From contig JAISDF010000228.1 of assembly GCA_031265025.1 (NCBI GenBank), positions 1 through 15,624 on the forward strand: a DNA stretch of 15,624 nt, read 5' to 3'. Shown piece after piece: positions 13,549-15,624 of this stretch. The notes beneath the pieces are model-generated. The model was not told the origin of the DNA, ran no database searches, and saw only the letters and a list, made by a program, of their open reading frames with translations. The position numbers and the translations under genes are program-made. This DNA is from Spirochaetaceae bacterium. GTDB lineage: Bacteria; Spirochaetota; Spirochaetia; Treponematales; Breznakiellaceae. Each line of letters starts with the position of its first letter. Position 1 is the first letter of the stretch.

Positions 13549-14191
13549 TTTTTATGTCGTTCTTTTTTACCCGCTGCATGACCCGGAGAATGGCATAACC
13601 TGAGGAAATATCCTCCTTCTCCACAATCACCTCATCGGGAACCTTGAGCTTGACCTTGGTGAAATTCCAGATTGCCGTGATGCCCGCGCCGACCAGTATA
13701 TCCGCCGACTTCTGGGCCTCGGTATTGGGGACAGTGAGCAGGGCCAGCTTTACACCCAGGTCCCTTATGGCGCTGTCCATGCTGTCCACAGGATAAACCG
13801 GGACCCCGTGAACCGGACTTCCCGCTTTTTCGGGATTGATGTCAAAGGCCGCCACCATCCTCAGACCGTGGCTGCGCAGCTCGGTATAGCCCATGAGGGC
13901 CGACCCGAGATTGCCCACGCCCACAAGGACCGCGTCCTGAACCTCGTCCCAGCCAAGAAAATGCTCGATGGCGGTGATCAGGGCCTTGACCGGGTAGCCT
14001 TTTTTGGGCTTTCCGATGATGCCGGTGATAGCCATGTCCTTGCGCACCTGAATAGGCTCAAGGTTCAGTTCCCCGGCTATCACGGTTCCCGAAATATACT
14101 CGCTGCCTTCTTTTTCGACCTGTCTGATTACATGCAGGTAAGAAGGCAGCCTGCGTACCGAAGGAGCGGCGCTGATTTTCTGTCTGATCAC
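13535..14191 (-). CDS. rex: Redox-sensing transcriptional repressor Rex
   Basis: A 218-residue Rex protein, which senses the NADH/NAD+ ratio and represses fermentation and respiration genes. Residues about 10-80 form the winged helix (RRLPSYLHVIRQ, LEPIQVRKDMA, GKPKKGYPV). The Rossmann fold starts at VGVGNLGSA with Gly91, Gly93 and Gly96. FDINPEKAG follows at the adenosine end, then LLTVPNTEAQ and GITAIWNFTKVKLKVPDEVI, and a C-terminal swapped helix. The start is GTG at 14191, with AAAGGA (14203-14198) six bases upstream. No copy of the usual Rex operator (TTGTGA-type palindrome) is evident near its promoter. It leads the operon with the methyltransferase and lipoprotein genes. Confidence 0.95.
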   Translation of the reverse strand: MIRQKISAAPSVRRLPSYLHVIRQVEKEGSEYISGTVIAGELNLEPIQVRKDMAITGIIGKPKKGYPVKALITAIEHFLGWDEVQDAVLVGVGNLGSALMGYTELRSHGLRMVAAFDINPEKAGSPVHGVPVYPVDSMDSAIRDLGVKLALLTVPNTEAQKSADILVGAGITAIWNFTKVKLKVPDEVIVEKEDISSGYAILRVMQRVKKNDIKNELP

Positions 14192-14221
14192 AAACTTTCC
14201 TTTGGATGATGGGCCAACCCC

Positions 14222-14250
14222 AAAATATGCTCCATAAACCGGAAGTTCAA
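14222..14250 (-). promoter_or_regulatory. Promoter of the rex operon
   Basis: On the minus strand, TTGAAC (14250-14245) and TATTTT (14227-14222) are 17 bases apart. The transcript would start near 14215, leaving a leader of about 25 bases. The remaining bases to the DUF433 gene hold a small palindrome, CGCGG-G-CCGCG (14298-14308), of unknown use. Confidence 0.5.
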
Positions 14251-14353
14251 ATTTATACCTATTTTCGCGTTCAGTAAAGCGGTTTCTTGCCTTTCTTCGC
14301 GGGCCGCGTTACCGGGGGTACGGAAACCCCTTTCAGAGTCAGGTTTTTTATAC

Positions 14354-14359
14354 TATAGT
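14354..14359 (+). promoter_or_regulatory. Likely -10 box of the DUF433/PIN-like operon
   Basis: TATAGT lies six bases before the ATG at 14366, which places the transcript start on or beside the start codon. No Shine-Dalgarno sequence is present. TATACT at 14349-14354 is an overlapping alternative. No good -35 box is visible 17 bases upstream. Confidence 0.4.
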
Positions 14360-14365
14360 TGCTTC

Positions 14366-14611
14366 ATGGAAACAGAGCGTTTTGAAGGGATTGACCGGAT
14401 TACCCAAAATCCCGCGGTGATGGGGGGAAAGCCCTGTATCCGGGGTATGCGGGTAACAGTGGGTATGATTGTCGGGCAGATCGGCGCCGGGGTCAGCGTT
14501 GAGGACCTGCTGAACGATTATCCTTACCTTGAACGGGAGGATATTATGCAGGCATTGCAATACGCCGCCGCTCTGACCCAATGGCGGGAAGTTGCCCTTG
14601 CCGAAGCATGA
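14366..14611 (+). CDS. DUF433-family antitoxin
   Basis: An 81-residue DUF433 protein, the presumed antitoxin of a type II module. The family pattern is clear: RITQNPAVMGGKPCIRGMRV, then TVGMIVGQIGAGVSVEDLL, NDYPYLEREDIMQALQYAA. The fold is a small helical DNA-binding domain, so it probably represses its own promoter. The ATG has no Shine-Dalgarno sequence and a -10 box directly upstream. The final ATGA overlaps the start of the PIN-like gene, the usual coupling of such pairs. Confidence 0.9.
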   Translation: METERFEGIDRITQNPAVMGGKPCIRGMRVTVGMIVGQIGAGVSVEDLLNDYPYLEREDIMQALQYAAALTQWREVALAEA

Positions 14612-14976
14612 AAATCCTTGTTGACATGAACCTTTCCCCCCGGTGGGCGGATTTCCTGTCCGGTAACGGCATAGAAACGGCACACTGGTCATCTATTGGC
14701 TCCCCGGACGCTCCTGACACCGAGATCATGGCCTACGCACAAGCGCATGACTTTGTTGTCCTGACCAACGATCTTGATTTCGGGTTTATTCTTGCCATCA
14801 GCCACAGCAAAAAGCCAAGCGTCATACAAATACGGACCGGCGCTCTGGGACCGGACAGAATCGGCGGCAGGGTGCTTGGGGCGCTGAAAATCCTGTCCGC
14901 CGATATTGAAGCAGGCGCAATGGTTACCATTGATCTCCGCAGGGTCCGTGTCCATTTGCTTCCCATTGCCAATTGA
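14608..14976 (+). CDS. DUF5615 PIN-like toxin
   Basis: A 122-residue PIN-like protein of the DUF5615 kind, the likely toxin partner of the DUF433 protein. MKILVDMNLSPRW with Asp6, a second acidic patch at Asp37/Glu39 and the TNDLDFG motif (Asp55, Asp57) form the expected metal-binding acidic cluster of a PIN ribonuclease. The start is ATG 14608, in a four-base overlap with the antitoxin stop; an in-frame ATG at 14581 lies inside the antitoxin gene and is unlikely. RNase activity is inferred from the fold; the target is unknown. A terminator-like hairpin follows. Confidence 0.87.
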   Translation: MKILVDMNLSPRWADFLSGNGIETAHWSSIGSPDAPDTEIMAYAQAHDFVVLTNDLDFGFILAISHSKKPSVIQIRTGALGPDRIGGRVLGALKILSADIEAGAMVTIDLRRVRVHLLPIAN

Positions 14977-15025
14977 CCGCGCTGTATGCAGGGTCAGGTA
15001 CAACTCACGACGCTACGCAAATTTG

Positions 15026-15060
15026 GCGCCCGGCGTTCCTGCATTACCGGGCGCTTTAAT
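15026..15060 (+). terminator. Terminator-like hairpin after the DUF433/PIN-like module
   Basis: GCGCCCGG (15026-15033) and CCGGGCGC (15047-15054) form a perfect 8-bp GC stem with a 13-base loop, followed by TTTAAT. The T run is short, so termination may be partial. It lies between the two toxin-antitoxin modules, supporting separate transcripts. Confidence 0.5.
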
Positions 15061-15122
15061 CCACCGGGGACGGCGCTGTAACCGCATATATGAGGGCGGC
15101 TGGCACCCTTTGAGCATATCTC

Positions 15123-15151
15123 TTGATATACGTATAAATAACACGTATACT
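15123..15151 (+). promoter_or_regulatory. hicAB promoter with embedded palindromic operator
   Basis: TTGATA (15123-15128) and TATACT (15146-15151) are 17 bases apart and match consensus at five of six positions each. A perfect 10-bp palindrome, TATACGTATA, spans 15127-15136, and ACGTATA recurs at 15143-15149 or so across the -10 box. The start point would fall on the hicA ATG. A HicB-type repressor bound there would block RNA polymerase. Confidence 0.6.
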
Positions 15152-15157
15152 CATGCT

Positions 15158-15340
15158 ATGACGGCGCGGGACGTTTTGAGACTTTTACGTGCTGACGGCT
15201 GGTTTATATATGAGCAGAACGGATCTCATGTTCAGCTTAAACATCCTGCCAAAACGGGCCGTGTAACCGTCCCGAATCACCGGGGAGACATAAAGAAGGG
15301 AACCCTTCACAGTATCCTCAAACAAGCCGGTCTTGAATGA
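15158..15340 (+). CDS. hicA: HicA toxin (mRNA interferase)
   Basis: A 60-residue HicA toxin with a dsRNA-binding-like fold that cleaves mRNA. Signatures present are MTARDVLRLLRADGWF, the catalytic His24 in NGSHVQLKHP, and VTVPNHRGDIKKGTLHSILK followed by QAGL. The ATG at 15158 is chosen because the motif begins there; upstream in-frame codons back to 14906 are not HicA-like and cross the PIN-like gene. There is no Shine-Dalgarno sequence and the -10 box ends six bases before the ATG, so the mRNA is probably leaderless. The hicB gene follows after 12 bases. Confidence 0.94.
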   Translation: MTARDVLRLLRADGWFIYEQNGSHVQLKHPAKTGRVTVPNHRGDIKKGTLHSILKQAGLE

Positions 15341-15352
15341 AAGGAGATTGCC

Positions 15353-15624
15353 ATGCGTAAACTTACCTACCTTGCGGTCTTTGAGACCGATGAAGACCCC
15401 GGAATCAGCGTTTATTTTCCCGATGTGCCGGGCTGTGTTTCCTGCGGTGATAATTTTGATCACGCTCTGCGAATGTCCAAAGAAGCGCTATCCCTGCACA
15501 TCTATGGCATGGAGAAAGACGGAGAACCGCCGCCCGAGCGGACTGACAAAATCCCTGAAACCGGGCTTGGCGGTTTGGTTGTTCCCGTGTCCATTTACCC
15601 CGATATGGTCAAAGATGAAATGAA
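15353..15624 (+). CDS. hicB: HicB antitoxin, 3' end beyond window
   Basis: The first 90 codons of a HicB antitoxin. MRKLTYLAVFETDED, ISVYFPDVPGCVSCGDNFDHA and the helix RMSKEALSLHIYGMEKDGE are the HicB N-terminal domain that covers the HicA active site. The C-terminal DNA-binding part (HTH or ribbon-helix-helix) has not clearly begun at the window edge. AAGGAG (15341-15346) lies six bases before the ATG, a much stronger translation signal than that of hicA; this would favour antitoxin excess. Confidence 0.93.
   Translation, partial: MRKLTYLAVFETDEDPGISVYFPDVPGCVSCGDNFDHALRMSKEALSLHIYGMEKDGEPPPERTDKIPETGLGGLVVPVSIYPDMVKDEM

Noticed and set aside
14906..15157. Extension of hicA upstream to an ATG at 14906
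   Set aside because: The extension overlaps the PIN-like gene and the terminator-like hairpin, and HicA homology starts at 15158.

Overview
The window reads as the chromosome of a moderately GC-rich spirochaete, most likely a Treponema of the termite-gut kind. The protein-level look and the gene order support this: rpsT, an HU-like gene, lnt, then (after three interposed genes) rho and rpmE. From memory, HU-lnt and rho-rpmE also lie close together in T. pallidum. Spirochaete-style lipoprotein signals add weight. The species call is inference; no search was run.

Left edge (1-1041). On the minus strand, the first part of a lipoprotein gene runs off the window. Its start codon, ribosome binding site and promoter are separated from the signal peptide by a run of 16 C (minus strand). 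As sequenced it is out of frame; losing one C or gaining two would restore a continuous lipoprotein. This looks like a phase-variable surface lipoprotein. Upstream of it are a small gene remnant cut by a GC-rich structured element, and then a gene-poor stretch packed with perfect inverted repeats, ending in a 16-bp hairpin just before dinG.

1042-5454. A DinG-type iron-sulfur helicase carries a RadC-like JAMM domain at its N-terminus. Convergent to it is a two-gene minus-strand operon: an Rrf2/IscR-like regulator with candidate Fe-S cysteines, and a membrane protein that appears to contain three copies of a winged-helix-like unit.

5455-9792. Back-to-back promoters separate the Rrf2 gene from a plus-strand run: a zinc-ribbon mini-protein, rpsT, HU-like protein, lnt, a response regulator, a bactofilin and pncC. 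Spacing is tight and some genes overlap, so the set probably forms one or two operons joining ribosome, envelope and NAD functions.

9793-11980. rho, with its own consensus-like promoter, a leader of about 225 nt that can fold, and a long disordered N-terminal insert, followed by rpmE (L31).

11987-14250. A minus-strand operon of rex, an RlmK-like 23S rRNA methyltransferase and a small lipoprotein, coupled by overlaps.

14366-15624. Two toxin-antitoxin modules in tandem: DUF433 with a DUF5615 PIN-like toxin, then HicA with HicB (cut by the window edge). Both appear to start from leaderless transcripts. No rRNA, tRNA, CRISPR array or insertion sequence was seen.
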